64,000 nucleotides of DNA from Topomyia yanbarensis (GCF_030247195.1 NC_080672.1:161437839-161501838); one strand, 5' to 3'. Shown: positions 20,766-32,365, counted from the first letter of the stretch. Numbers and translations are program-made. Notes: generated by a model from the letters alone, not told the origin.

Positions 20766-22625
20766 AATCGATTTCTCAATGATATTCGAGACAAATGAAA
20801 GTCGAACAAGTGCGACACACGATTGAAGAGGCGTTGTAGTCCCGTGATAGCGGCATTAGCTGTTTGAATAGTTCGTCGAAACGGCACTCTCAGAAGAACG
20901 TTTCCGCGTAACGTTCTGGACCTTGCTTGGATGTTAACTCGCTCTAGTAAATCTGGAGAATCGATGCGTCCTGACAGAAGATCAGAGATGAATAAGGCTC
21001 TTGCAGTTTCTCTACGACGCTGGAGAGTATCGAGCTGGATGAGTTGACACCGACTCTCGTAGCTTGGTAGACGAACAGGATCGCGCCAAGGCAGGCGTGG
21101 AAGAGCATACCGTATAAATTTTCGTTGAACGCCTTCAATTCGATCGCTGCTGTTCATGTAATTCGGGTTCCAGACCGCCGAACAATACTCCAGCGTAGAG
21201 CGCACTAAAGAGCAGTATAGGCTTTTGAGACAGTAAATGTCTGTAAAGGATTTAGCCGTACGGAAAATGAAGCCCAGGCTTCGCGATGCTTTACCAACAA
21301 CATACGAAATGTGATTCTTAAATGTAAGTTTCGAATCTAACAGCACTCCAAGATCCTTAACGCAGCTCACCCGGGAAACAAGAGCTCCAGACAAGTTATA
21401 TTCAAACTCAATGGGATCTTTTTTTCTGGTGAACGATATCACAGAACATTTCGCCGGATTCAGAATCATTCGGTTGTTTTCACACCATCTGCTGAAAGTG
21501 TCGAATTGCTGCTGCAAATATTGTGCGTCCGATCGGCTCCTAATTCTGTTGAAAATTTTTAGATCATCTGCATACGACAACCGTGGTCCTTTCAGCTGAT
21601 AGTTTACATCGTTGAAATAGAGAGTGAATATTAATGGACCGAGATGACTTCCTTGCGGAATACCAGTCGTTGCGGAGAACAGTTTGGAGTATGCATCACC
21701 TATGTTCACACTGAGTTGACGGCCAACGAGATAGGATTGAAACCATCGCAGGAGTGATCCACTGAAGCCAAGTTTTTCCAATTTAGCGACTGCGATATCG
21801 TGATTGATTTTGTCGAAAGCTGCAGATAAGTCCGTATATATAACATCAGTTTGTTGATTCGCATCAAACCCTTCGGACACAAAAGAGATTAGAGATAGTA
21901 GATTCGTCGACGTAGATCGATTCGGCATGAATCCGTGTTGGTCTTTAGAAATATATTCCTTACAGTGAAAAAACACTGACTCCACCACGACTAACTCAAA
22001 GAGCTTGGAAATGGCACAGAGCGCAGAAATTCCTCGATAATTGTCAATGTTTCTCTTATCACCTTTTTTGTGGACAGGAAAGATGAAAGCTGCTTTCCAC
22101 AATTGAGGAAAAATCGCGGTTGTCAGTGACATTTTGAATAGTTGACAGAGAGGTTCAACCAAACCAGATATACACTTTTTCAAAAACACAGCAGGGACAC
22201 CATCTGGCCCAGGAGATGACGATGCTTTAAGCTTGGATGCTGCTGATACAATATCCGAGTGCTCCACATGAATCTCACTCACTGACTGTTCGAGTTGGGC
22301 CACGCCGCTAGCTGCAACGTCAATCTGCTGCGAGGACAGAGTCTCACTGACGAACACACTCGCAAATTTAGAGGCGAACAATTTGCATATGGCTTGTGAA
22401 TCATGCCCAACTTCACCATTCAAAAACATTGTAGAAGGTAAGCCGGTTTCTTTCCGCTGCTCATTGACGTATCTCCAAAACGATTTAGGATCCGACTTAA
22501 GCTTACGTTGCATTTTTCGTTGGTAGTTTGAAAAACAAAAACTGTTCAGTTTTTTAAAATCGTTATTGAGCCTTACATAATAAACTCTAAGTGACAAGGT
22601 ACGGCGTTTAGTAAACTTGTTTGTT
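20766..22625 (-). pseudogene. LINE-A reverse transcriptase (5'-truncated, 3' end displaced)
   Basis: On the minus strand an uninterrupted frame of about 620 codons carries a Jockey-type RT. Visible blocks are KSFWRYV, GPDGVPAVFLKK, NYRGISALCAISKLFE, YTDLSAAFDKINHDI, GIPQGSHLGPLIFTLYFNDV and YADDLKIF, followed by a thumb region and an RNRFLQ C-terminus. The endonuclease domain is missing because of 5' truncation at about 22625. The frame now runs into the complement of the LINE-B poly(A), giving extra Phe residues before a stop. The genuine last codons lie at 8518-8510. RT motifs are intact, so the copy was young when it was interrupted. Confidence 0.85.
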
Positions 22626-22632
22626 CATATGT

Positions 22633-23455
22633 CAGTGGCGCCATAATTGCAAATGTGGCCACAGTCCCAACTACAAATATATTTAAAATGACCGCTAAAG
22701 CGGTCGAAGCATTGTTTTCGATTGTTATGTCTGTTAGTCTGTGCCGAATACATCAACATCGCTGCCGAAATCATCAACATCGCTGCCACCCAGACGTTCA
22801 GCTCGAACAAAAAAAAAACACCAGAAAGTTATTTGAGCAGTGAATTAGATGACTAATTAATTATTTTGCTACGTTATTTTTTTTTTTTTTGAATTCCACT
22901 ATCTGAATGATAAATAACATGATTAATTATTTGGCTACCATTCTTTTTTTTGAATTACATTATCTTTTGTTATCATTGAATATCATAAAATTCATTCGTT
23001 TATCATTGAAATACTACAATAATATCTGTACTAAGGGTATATTTCTTCACCCTCGCTCAATTTTTAAAACAGGTTCACCAGTATGTTTAAACCTGGCTTG
23101 GGCGCTAAGCGAGGGTGAAGAAATCGACTGTAAATCAACCAAAAACAGGCGGTCGGGTTTACTCTTCCGTTTTTGAAAACAGCAAGAATGAACTTTTTCG
23201 TCGAACTCACAATTCTCCCAAGGTATACATTAAATGCGATACATAGCAAATTGCGTACAAGCCTAACGTTTTATTTGGTATATACATATAACGACTTGAT
23301 CCGATGTAAAATAAGCATTTTACAGCAAAAACTATTTATAAGGTCGGATTTGCCCCACATTACCCTATTTAAAGAGCTGGTTATACTAATACTGTTACAG
23401 ATTGGAAAGCATTCTATACAAATAAGCCTTTCTATTTCCGTCAAAAAAGGCACGT
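22633..23455. other. Non-coding stretch with small repeats and a 17-bp-arm hairpin
   Basis: A 20-bp unit CATCAACATCGCTGCC is repeated at about 22752-22790. ATTTCTTCACCCTCGCT (23041-23057) is the exact complement of 23108-23124 and would form a hairpin with a 50-nt loop. No gene is seen. Confidence 0.5.
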
Positions 23456-23706
23456 AATTCTAGAGAAAATTTAGAATAGGACGTAAGTAACAATGAGAGA
23501 TTCTCTTTGGGGTCTTCTGTTCATTACTCGGTCATTTCAACATTTACTACTCTACTCTTTGCATAATATTCTAGTTAAAAGCCTTCGGCTTTCGATATGT
23601 ACTGGAAAATTAGTGCAGTGTTGTAATGACGTCGTAATAAACGAAAGAGAAAGTATACAAAGAGAGGCTCTCAATGTTACTTACGTTGAAAATTTTCTCT
23701 AGAATT
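23456..23706. mobile_element. MITE, family A, copy 3
   Basis: The ends AATTCTAGAGAAAATTT and AAATTTTCTCTAGAATT-type sequence are inverted. Inside them lie the family-A stretches (CAATGAGAG, CTTTGCATAATAT, AAGAGAGGCTCTCA). It is in the same orientation as copy 1. The outer 15 bp differ from copies 1 and 2, so the family has variable extreme ends or an outer element is present. Confidence 0.7.
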
Positions 23707-23820
23707 ATTCCGTGATGAAAACCAAAATATTTTGCGCTGCAAAACCCGGTTGAGGTATTTCATGATGAAAACAAACTGAACTCCTTTTCCTTGACTTTAC
23801 GTCTTAAGTTACGCTTAAGC

Positions 23821-23901
23821 GAAACTGAGTCACTTTTAACCCCAACTGCTGTTAAAATGTATGAACTGACAGCGGTTTGGGTTGAAACCTGACTCAGTTT
23901 C
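23821..23901. repeat. Short palindromic repeat
   Basis: GAAACTGAGTCA...CAACTGCTGT (23821-23853) is mirrored by 23869-23901 (ACAGCGGTTTGGG...TGACTCAGTTTC) with several mismatches, giving a hairpin with 33-nt arms. It could be a small element or the ends of one. Confidence 0.5.
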
Positions 23902-24002
23902 GGGGTCAAGCAAAAACGGCATTAATATATGAACAAAGAAATGAAAATCAGTACAGAAGGAGAGCGTCCCACCCAAAAGAGAGAATCTAAAATACTTCAT
24001 AA

Positions 24003-24355
24003 CAGAGATGCCAGATACTTTTTTCAAATATCTGCAATAATAATTTCAAAAGTCTGGGAAGTACCAAAAATGATAGGAACACTATTTTTGACCAAAAACG
24101 AATTATTTGATATGAAAATAGTGCATTTATAGCCCAAGATAAGTAGAGAGAAATGGCTTACGGTGGAAAAACCTAAAGTAGATAAAGCTGTAATTTGAAA
24201 CTAGTGTAGCCAAAAGCTTTTTTAAAAAAATTCTGTAAATATCTGCAACCAAATTAAAAAATCTGCAAATATCTGCAGTCAAACTAAAAAATCTGCAGAT
24301 ACTTGCAACCAAGCCAAAAATCTGCAAAGACATGTCTGCAAATCTGGCATCTCTG
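24003..24355. mobile_element. hAT-like MITE with internal tandem repeats
   Basis: The ends CAGAGATGCCAGAT and ATCTGGCATCTCTG are exact 14-bp inverted repeats. They are flanked by the 8-bp duplication CTTCATAA (23995-24002 and 24356-24363), which is the hAT signature. The right half contains about three degenerate ~30-bp units built on AATCTGCARATAYYTGCA. There is no ORF. The exact 8-bp duplication suggests a fairly recent insertion. Confidence 0.85.
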
Positions 24356-24583
24356 CTTCATAACAAACGGTTTCACCGATCGCACCATTCCCGAATCTCT
24401 ACCAGGACATGGATGCCAAGTTTTTTAGCCCTGAAAATGCTTCACTCGACTATAATAATATTATCACAGTTTATAGAGAACAGTTACGTAAAGAGTAAAG
24501 GCAAAAAGTCTACCTATCGAGGTAAACTTTTTTGGCTTCACTCTGCATACCTTCCCACTGAGAGGTCCAAAAAATTCAAAATC

Positions 24584-24672
24584 GTTCAACACGGGTCCAA
24601 CGATGGACGTTCGTTGAACGGTTATTTGGACGTTGTCCAAATTGGTCCAACGAACGTCCTTGATTGGACGAT
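24584..24672. repeat. Imperfect palindrome with ACGTTCGTTG arms
   Basis: GGTCCAACGATGGACGTTCG is mirrored by CGAACGTCCTTGATTGGAC-type sequence across a centre near 24635. It may be a decayed MITE. No target duplication is visible. Confidence 0.4.
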
Positions 24673-24849
24673 TTTGAAACCAACCGTTCTTAGATGGTTT
24701 ATACCAACACCTTTTAAATATATGGGGCTGTGGTACAACTAAAAATCGATCCGCGTCACGAAAATGTGGCATAATTTTAAAAGTTTTTAGTGCTGTTAGT
24801 TGTTAATAGATTTGCCCGATTTAGATACCTATCGATTCTGAATATTCAA

Positions 24850-25300
24850 ACATAAAAATTTATTGCAACTTAGTTTGATATTTGTACAGTATACTATTGA
24901 AAAATCCGTATTATTGGAGAAACAGTGTGAAAATGTATGAAAACAGACACGACACGACGTTTTGTTAATTCCTGATGGATTTCCACAATGCGAACACCAA
25001 TCGATTCAGACAATTGCTAGTAAAATTTATTTGTGTATTTTCAAAATACTCTATAGAAAAACTTGCAAATCTACAAAAAAATAGGGAACACAAATACAAT
25101 TTTCGCGAATTTGTGCAAGACTTTCCCTAACACAGACGTCATACCGACATTCATAAGCGTCCTACACATTTAATTGCTCACATGAAGAATGAAAACTAAG
25201 TTAAAGCCACGTTAATAAAAATAAAGAAAATAAAAGAAATTTAATTGCTCAATATAAAAAGAATGTTTCTGACTGAATTCTTTCATTGCAATTCTACCAT
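24850..25300 (-). repeat. Dispersed repeat D, copy 2 (with a small retroposed insert)
   Basis: Read on the minus strand this matches 5251-5690 over several hundred bases. It contains an extra 58 bp (25181-25238) flanked by ATTTAATTGCTCA (25168-25180 and 25239-25251). Copy 1 has the empty site. Confidence 0.65.
25181..25238 (+). mobile_element. 58-bp retroposed scrap with A-rich tail
   Basis: The insert ends in an A-rich tail (AATAAAAATAAAGAAAATAA) and has an exact 13-bp duplication. It is absent from the related repeat at about 5280-5300. It is best explained as a very short 5'-truncated retrotransposition. The source element cannot be named. Confidence 0.65.
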
Positions 25301-25329
25301 GTTGGCGTAACGAGTAAGGTTATCACTAT

Positions 25330-25575
25330 CATAATCATAATAAATCATAATAATATACATTAATATACACAGTATTGACGATATTGTTTCAATATTCCAA
25401 TCTCATTTGAAATCCACATCGTCAATACAACTTTTTCAATTACACGTACAATACTTTTGTCAATACTATCCAGTATTGACAAAAATATTGATCGTGTAAG
25501 GGCCGCTTTACACGTTCATTACTTTTATCAATATTCTCTAGTATTAATAAAAAATATTGAAGGGGTAAGGACCGC
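25330..25575. repeat. Palindrome-rich repeat with TATTGAC/GTCAATA motifs
   Basis: Alternating TCAATA and TATTGA motifs and two GTAAGGRCCGCT ends occur. The motif set resembles the MITE at about 27068-27238. It probably represents one or two decayed copies of that family. Confidence 0.45.
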
Positions 25576-27067
25576 TGCGACCAAAAATTAAATAAATATG
25601 TGACATTACAGAAAAATCTGTGAATGTGGCAACTCTGCTCTCAACCTCGTCACCAGTCAGTTCAACATACGAAATTTCGTCAATCAGTTCCTCCATCGTC
25701 GCGAGCAGCTGAGAGTGTGTATGCGATTTCCTTTTGGTTCGTGTTAGCTATAGGTTGTTTTGTTGCCTGTTGAAAAAACAACAAGAAAAATAAGGGACAC
25801 CCAAAGAAACACCAACCAAACTGTACAGTGTGGAGAATTTTGCGTCTTCGATTTATAGCTGAATCGAAAACGAAAAATAGTTTCTGTTCTGTTTCACCCT
25901 TACGGAAAATTACGCAAGTGAAAATTGCTTTTGGTACATACTAAAGAGCTATTTCAGGTAAAAACGAAAAGTAGTTCTGGATAGAGGCCATTTTAAGTAT
26001 GAAAAAGTGCACCCAATGAAAGAAAACTCGGATTTGAGTTCTTTTTAAATTTATGAGTGTAAAGAACATAAAATAAAGTACAGCATTAGAAAATTCCGAA
26101 GTGAGCAACACATTTCGTATCAGTGCAATTATATAGGGCTTTCGGTATGGTTTTTTTTACTTTGAACCGTGGTTACAGATCTGGTTACAGATCTGTTTTG
26201 TGATTATTTTGGTTCATGTTATAACTCTCAGGTTATAACCATTCATAATAGTGATTTCTAATCTATTTGCTTGTGGCGAAACTATCAAATTCTACAATGT
26301 ATTAATAGACATCGATTGGGTTTAGAACTTGCACCAGTTTCGGGCCATTCAAAACCGTCATAAATGTAGTATTATCGGCAACCACCAATTAATGCAATGA
26401 GCTGTATAGTCTCGGAAATTTGTAAAATGCTTTGGAAATGTTTTTTGAATCCTTTGGAAATGTTCGTAAACGCAAAGAAGCTTGAGTGAATATGTATATC
26501 CAATTTTCAGAAACAAGGTGGGCTATCTTTATAATAATTATGTAGGATTCGTAACAATAAATGTTCCTACATAAATATTATAGACTTATCAATCAATTTA
26601 GTTCACTATTTCGCTGCAGAGTGCAATTTCATGAAAAATACACGAAATTAACATTTTAACCTTATTTTCGGAGTTAAAATTTTTGCTTATTCAGATAGCA
26701 AAATCAAAGATTGTTTACAATTATTATTTAGGAATGGTAATATGGAACTATAATTAAGTCCGAGTTCTGTATCGTAGGCTAATGACATAGTGGGACGACA
26801 CGTTGCACGACGATACAAATTTGCTAACTTTTGTCAACGTCCGGATAGACTGCATGCGTTGACCGTGTGCAATTGAGAGGCGATCAATGATCGAGCAAGC
26901 TAAAAATCTACGAAAACATTCCACGCACTTTATTTTCAAGGTTTTATAATGTCGAAAACTTAAAGGGTTGTGTACAGGGACCACGGTCATATTAAAACAA
27001 GTTTTCAAGGCCGTGCAATATAATTCGCGAATGAATATTAATCTATCTTAACTATCGGCTTATCTTA
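25576..27067. other. No recognisable gene
   Basis: About 1.5 kb of AT-rich sequence lacks long ORFs. A short tandem GGTTACAGATCT duplication lies at about 26170-26192. The start (GAATGTGGCAACTCTG) resembles the complement of part of the 3541-5250 array. Confidence 0.3.
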
Positions 27068-27238
27068 AACGGACCCTACACGAGCTGAAATATTGACAAT
27101 AAATCATATATTGATCAATATATTGATGGTGTAAGGTCATCTTGAAAATATTGATTCCGTAGAATTTAAATGGGATTGATGAATTGAAGGAGTCTTGTCA
27201 ATATATTTATTGACAATATTTCTGTCTCTTGTAGGGCT
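27068..27238. mobile_element. Candidate MITE with CCCTACA ends
   Basis: GACCCTACACGAG...AAATATTGACAATAAAT on the left mirrors ATTTATTGACAATATTTCTG...CTTGTAGGG on the right (about 35 bp with mismatches). There is no ORF and no confident target duplication. Confidence 0.5.
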
Positions 27239-28020
27239 GGAGAGTATATAGTCTTCATTAAAAATATTCTACGTCACATTGTAGCTTACTACCCGTCGCC
27301 ATATCTTTCAATTTGTAATATACCCAACCCCCAAACAATTTATTATAGACCCTCTAACAGTAAAAAGAATCTAAAAGCTAGTACAACACTAGTCTATCTG
27401 CTATGTATGTAAGCTAATCGATTATTTCTACTTATTATCTCTTACCATTAATCTATTACAAATTGCCAGTATATAAAAAAATGATTGATTTGTTATTAAT
27501 CGATCAACCAAAAAAATGGCAAACCACTAAACGCATTAGGCTGATCCATTAAGCAAAAATAGCTATATTCCTCTCTAAGAAGGAAACGCAAACTAACAAG
27601 CAGCATATGCACGTCGCACCCTAATCGCGTTTCTTATTTGATCCAGTCCTAACCTCAATATTGAACCAGGTTCTGATTGGTCGTTTTGCCAGCAATGAGC
27701 GTTAACTATATTTACAAACGAGATGAAAATCAGTGCTGCTGAATCTATTTCGTCTAGTTTTCATACATATCAACATTTCCTGCAAATTGAAATAAAGTCC
27801 TGAACGACGATATAGCTACGTGTATTGTTAAGAGGGACATGAATAATAATAAAACTTAATTTTTAAATGCAGCTGCGGAGAACACGGTAAAAAAAGTTTT
27901 ACTGAATTGATTACCGAACGGGATACTATTCACATCCCCAGGAAAGTGTCACTGAGCCCGGTGAATCAAACTTAATGTGTAAATTTAGCGGTTTGAAAGA
28001 GATACAAGTAGAATTTTAAT
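27239..28020. other. No recognisable feature
   Basis: AT-rich sequence without long ORFs. Nothing specific is visible. Confidence 0.3.
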
Positions 28021-28029
28021 AATATGATA

Positions 28030-28204
28030 CGCCAACCACGGTGTTCCTAAAACCGTTATTAACAAAAAATGACCATAAATTTGTCATACGGCATTCGAAT
28101 AATACAGTATCCAAGCATCTTCTCAGTGAATTTCAAAATGATCCAACGAGGGATTCGAGAGAAATTGCAATTTGAAGTTTTATGACACGTTTCATAAGGC
28201 TACC
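28030..28204 (+). repeat. Left arm of a ~175-bp inverted repeat pair
   Basis: This arm is the complement of about 32180-32357, with landmarks CGGTGTTCCTAAAACCGTTA, GTCATACGGCATTCGA and TTGCAATTTGAAG. A weaker related unit follows at about 28225-28345. The arms enclose 4 kb, including a LINE-B copy, and may be the ends of an older element or two oppositely oriented repeats. Confidence 0.65.
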
Positions 28205-28627
28205 AGCAAACACCCACGGGTTTGGTCCTATCTCTACAAATTTTTTTTGTCTGCTTATTTAGTACATGGCATTCGAAAGATATAGTAATCAAGTATATCT
28301 CCTGCAAGTTTGAAAATATTTCATTGACGGAATCGAAATTTATAACGGTTTGGATGTGGTATGCGGTCATAGATGGGATATCTACCAGACTTCAAGCGTG
28401 AATCCATGTTTGTCCATTGACTATTTAGATCGTTTATACGTGTCGCGGTTTTTAAAGGAAAACCTTACCATTCAATTACATAAATATAATGCACAAAAGG
28501 TGTTATTTATATGGTGCACTGAAAAAATATGAAAATAGGATTGTCTACCAAACGTTAAATATAATGTGAAAACTAAAAAAATGAATAAAAGTCGTAATGT
28601 TTACTTCAAAAGGCCATATTTCAATGG

Positions 28628-31600
28628 TACCTGATCCTCACGGTAGCGATCATTTGCCAGTCGTTATTTCAATTAACAGTGAATTAGGCCTCACGAATTC
28701 AATCAATGTCACTTATGACTTGACACGAAATATTGATTGGAAAAAATACCAATCTTTAATTTTACTTCTCTTGTTTCGACGGAAGAGCTACCACCTACCG
28801 AAGAATATGAATTTCTAGCGGGTTTGATTATTGAAGCAGCAGAACAAACCCAAACGAAATGCAATCCTGGCATGATAATGAACAGCCGGCCTCCTAATCC
28901 CTGGTGGGACAAAGAGTGCTCGGATGCATATGAAGCTAAACAAGTTGCTTACAAAGAAATTATGAAACGGAAAGGGTGTACACGTGCAAACTTTGAAAAT
29001 TATTCGATTTTACAAAAAAAATTTGACAGTCTCCGTCGTGCCAAAAAGTCTAGTTATTGGAGACGTTTCGTTGATGGCTTGTCAAGAGAAACATCAATGA
29101 GTACTCTTTGGAACACAGCCAGAAGAATGAGGAATCGAAACGTAACTAATAAAAGCGAAGATTTTTCGAATCGCTGGATATTTAATTTTGCCCAGAAAGT
29201 TTGTCCAGATTCTGCTCCTGCGCAGAAAATCATTCGCGATGCTCCCACAAGTGACGATTCCATAGATTCGCCTTTGACAATGATGGAATTTTCAATTGCA
29301 CTCCTCTCATGCAACAATAATGCTCCGGGTCCAGACAGAATTAAATTCAACTTGGTGAAGAATCTGCCTGACCTAGCAAAAAGACGCTTGTTGAATTTAT
29401 TCAATAAGCTTCTTGAGCAGAACATAGTCCCGCACGACTGGAGACAAGTGAGAGTTATCGCCATTCCAAAACCGGGAAAACCAGCCTCCGACCATAACTC
29501 GTATCGACCGATTGCAATGCTATCCTGCATCAGGAAATTGTTGGAAAAAATTATCCTACGACGTCTCGACAATTGGGTTGAGGCGAACGGCTTGCTATCA
29601 GATACCCAGTTTGGTTTTCGGAGTGGAAAGGGAACGAATGATTGTCTGGCGCTACTTTCGTCAGAAATCCAACTAGCTTACGCAAAAAAAGAACAAATGG
29701 CGTCTGTGTTCTTAGATATAAAAGGAGCATTCGACTCTGTTTCCATTGATGTTCTCTCAGAGAAACTACATCAATGTGGTCTTTCATCAATATTAAATAA
29801 TTATTTATACAACTTATTGTCAGAAAAGCACATGCATTTTTCATATGGCGATTTGGCAACATTCAGAATAAGTTACATGGGCCTCCCACAAGGTTCTTGT
29901 TTAAGCCCCCTTCTCTACAATTTTTACGTGAATGACATTGATAATTGTATTGTCAGCCCATGCACTCTAAGGCAACTTGCAGATGATGGCGTGGTTTCTG
30001 TTACAGGACCAAAAGCCATAAATTTACAACAACCACTGCAAGATAGTTTGGATAATTTATCAAGTTGGGCTTTGAAGTTAGGCATCGATTTCTCTACGGA
30101 GAAAACAGAGTTGGTTGTTTTTTCAAGGAAGCGTGATCCAGCTCAGCTTCAGCTTCAGTTGGTTGGTAGAACGATAGCCCAAGTCATGACCTTTAAATAT
30201 CTCGGAATTTGGTTCGATTCTAAAGGTACATGGGGAGGCCACATTAGGTATCTGATAAAGAAATGCCAACAAAGGATAAATTTTCTCCGAACAATAACCG
30301 GATCTTGGTGGGGTGCTCATCCAAGTGACGTGATAAGATTGTATCAAACAACGATACTTTCAGTAATGGAATATGGGTGCTTCTATTTCCGTTCAGCTGC
30401 AAACACTCACATTATTAAATTGGAACGAATACAGTATCGTTGTTTACAAATCGCCTTAGGTTCCATGCAATTGACACATACGATGAGTCTTGAAGTTCTA
30501 GCGGGAGTTCTTCCTTTAAAAGATCGATTCTGGGATCTCTCCTCTCGTTTACTTATACGATGTGAGGTTATGAATCCACTTGTAATTGAAAATTTCGAAA
30601 GACTTGTCGAGCTTCAATCCCAAACCAGATTCATGACAGTGTACTTCAATCACATGTCACAAGAAATAACGCCTTCTAGTTATGTTCTGACCTGTGTTAA
30701 TATACTAGATACTCCCGATTCCACTTTATTTTTCGACACGTCCATGCAAGAGGAAATTCGTGAAATCCCGGATCACCAGCGCTCTCTGGAGATCCCTAAA
30801 ATATTCATAAGTAAATACCAACACATTGACTGCCATAAAATGTTCTACACTGATGGGTCACGAATCAATGAGGCCACTGGCTTCGGTATTTTCAACAATA
30901 ACACCTCGATCTCTTTCAAGCTTGCTGAACCTGCCTCCGTCTATACAGCCGAACTAGCAGCAGTTCACTATAGTCTGGAAATCATTGATACTTTACTTCC
31001 GAGCCATTATTTCATCCTCACAGATAGCCTCAGCACAATTAAGGCACTACGCTCATTAAAGCTTGATGATCACGCTCCGTTCTTTTTGAAGAAGATACGA
31101 GAATACTTAACTAAATTAACAAATAAATCTTATCAAATTACCTTAGTGTGGATTCCCGCTCATTGCTCCATACCGGGTAATGAGAGAGCGAATAATTTAG
31201 CCAAAATAGGGGCGCTGGACGGTGACATCTATGAAAGACCTATTGCCTTCAATGAATTTTATAGCGCTTCTCGTCAGAGGACGCTTACTAGTTGGCAAAC
31301 ATCATGGGACAGTGGAGATCTGGGACGGTGGTTGCACTCAATTATCCCTAAAGTATCAACGAAGGCATGGTTCAAAGGGTTGGATGTAAGTCGAAACTTC
31401 ATTCGTGTGATGTCTAGACTCATGTCCAACCATTATACGTTGAATGGGCATCTCCGCCGTATTGGGATCGCAGAAGATAATCAATGTGCTTACGGAGAGG
31501 GTTACGAAGACATTGAACATGTTGTTTGGTCTTGCACTGAATATCGTGAAGCCAGATCCCAATTAATAGACTCCTTACGAGCCAGAAGAAAACCACCCTA

Positions 31601-31691
31601 TGTACCTGTTCGTGATATCCTCGCTTTACGAGATCTTACATACATGAGCCATATTTATCATTTCCTGAAAACAATAAATATTCAAATATAA
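28628..31691 (+). pseudogene. LINE-B copy 2 ORF2 (end of endonuclease, RT, RNase H)
   Basis: The frame opens with the last endonuclease motif (DPHGSDHLPVVI), shifts by one nucleotide near 28740-28770 next to an A run, and then stays open for about 980 codons to TAA at 31689-31691. RT motifs are intact (FLDIKGAFDS, GLPQGSCLSPLL, LADD). RNase H has TDGS, AELAAV and LTDSLS, but the fourth acidic position reads GNERANNLAK, with Asn for Asp. The C-terminal finger has lost a cysteine (CAYGEGY for CxC). The natural C-terminus (FLKTINIQI) is preserved and serves as reference for the premature stop in copy 1. The copy is truncated and not functional. Confidence 0.88.
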
Positions 31692-32024
31692 TTATCCCCA
31701 CAATGTTTCTAGTTTTTTTTTCCCTTGCTACCCACAAACAATTTAGATTTCTTCGCAGTTAGTTAAGTTAGATAAAACGATATAAATAAAGAAAAAAAAT
31801 AAACAAAGATTACAGAAAAACTATCAATAGGTTTACAATGAAATTCAAGAAAATACAGTATAATTAAAAACATTCAAAATGATGATTATCCTCAGTGTTA
31901 GCATTAGAAAGTGATTTTTTTATAACGTATTAAGAGCCTTTGTAACATGTTATGTAAAAAAACCCCCGGCGTAAAAAAGCTTTTGCAAATGCCGTGTCAA
32001 ATAAACGTTTTATGAAAAAAAAAA
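28628..32024 (+). mobile_element. LINE-B copy 2 (5'-truncated)
   Basis: The copy begins inside the endonuclease region and ends with a poly(A) of 10. ATATTTCAATGG is exactly duplicated at 28616-28627 and 32025-32036 (12 bp). The protein is clearly related to that of LINE-B copy 1 but differs throughout, so the two are separate lineages within one family. Its 3' UTR (31692-32014) is short and AT-rich. Confidence 0.9.
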
Positions 32025-32179
32025 ATATTTCAATGGTTTGTTTACCGATTCTAATTATTTTTTCATTATTGAACAAGTAGACGTTTCATCGTTAATTTTC
32101 ATTAAGAAGAATATAAAATGGAGTTGCCTACTTCAAACAATAGACAACATAATTATCCTCAATTACATGTATTATCACC

Positions 32180-32357
32180 TTATGAAACGTGTCATAAAAC
32201 TTCAAATTGCAATTTCTCTCGAATCCCTCGATGTATCATTTTGAAATTCACTGAGAAGATGCTTGGATACTGTATCTTTCGAATGCCGTATGACAAACTT
32301 ATGGTCATTTTTTTGTTAATAACGGTTTTAGGAACACCGTGCCACGAGTCATACGTC
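32180..32357 (-). repeat. Right arm of the ~175-bp inverted repeat pair
   Basis: The sequence is the complement of about 28030-28204 with roughly one difference in 12-15 bases by eye. It lies just outside LINE-B copy 2. Confidence 0.65.
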
Positions 32358-32365
32358 TACACGCG

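Larger units (their letters stand above)
8439..22625 (-). mobile_element. LINE-A: Jockey-like non-LTR retrotransposon, interrupted
   Basis: The element lies on the minus strand, 5'-truncated near 22625 and ending in a (TAAA)n tail at about 8439-8459. It is split by LINE-B between 20753 and 8531. CATATGT occurs at 8432-8438 and 22626-22632, just outside both ends, and is the probable target-site duplication. Joining the halves in thought restores a short ORF end (Leu-Gln-Phe-Phe-Arg-Cys-Asn-stop) followed by an ~70-bp 3' UTR. It has an RT but no RNase H domain and no surviving endonuclease. Confidence 0.85.
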
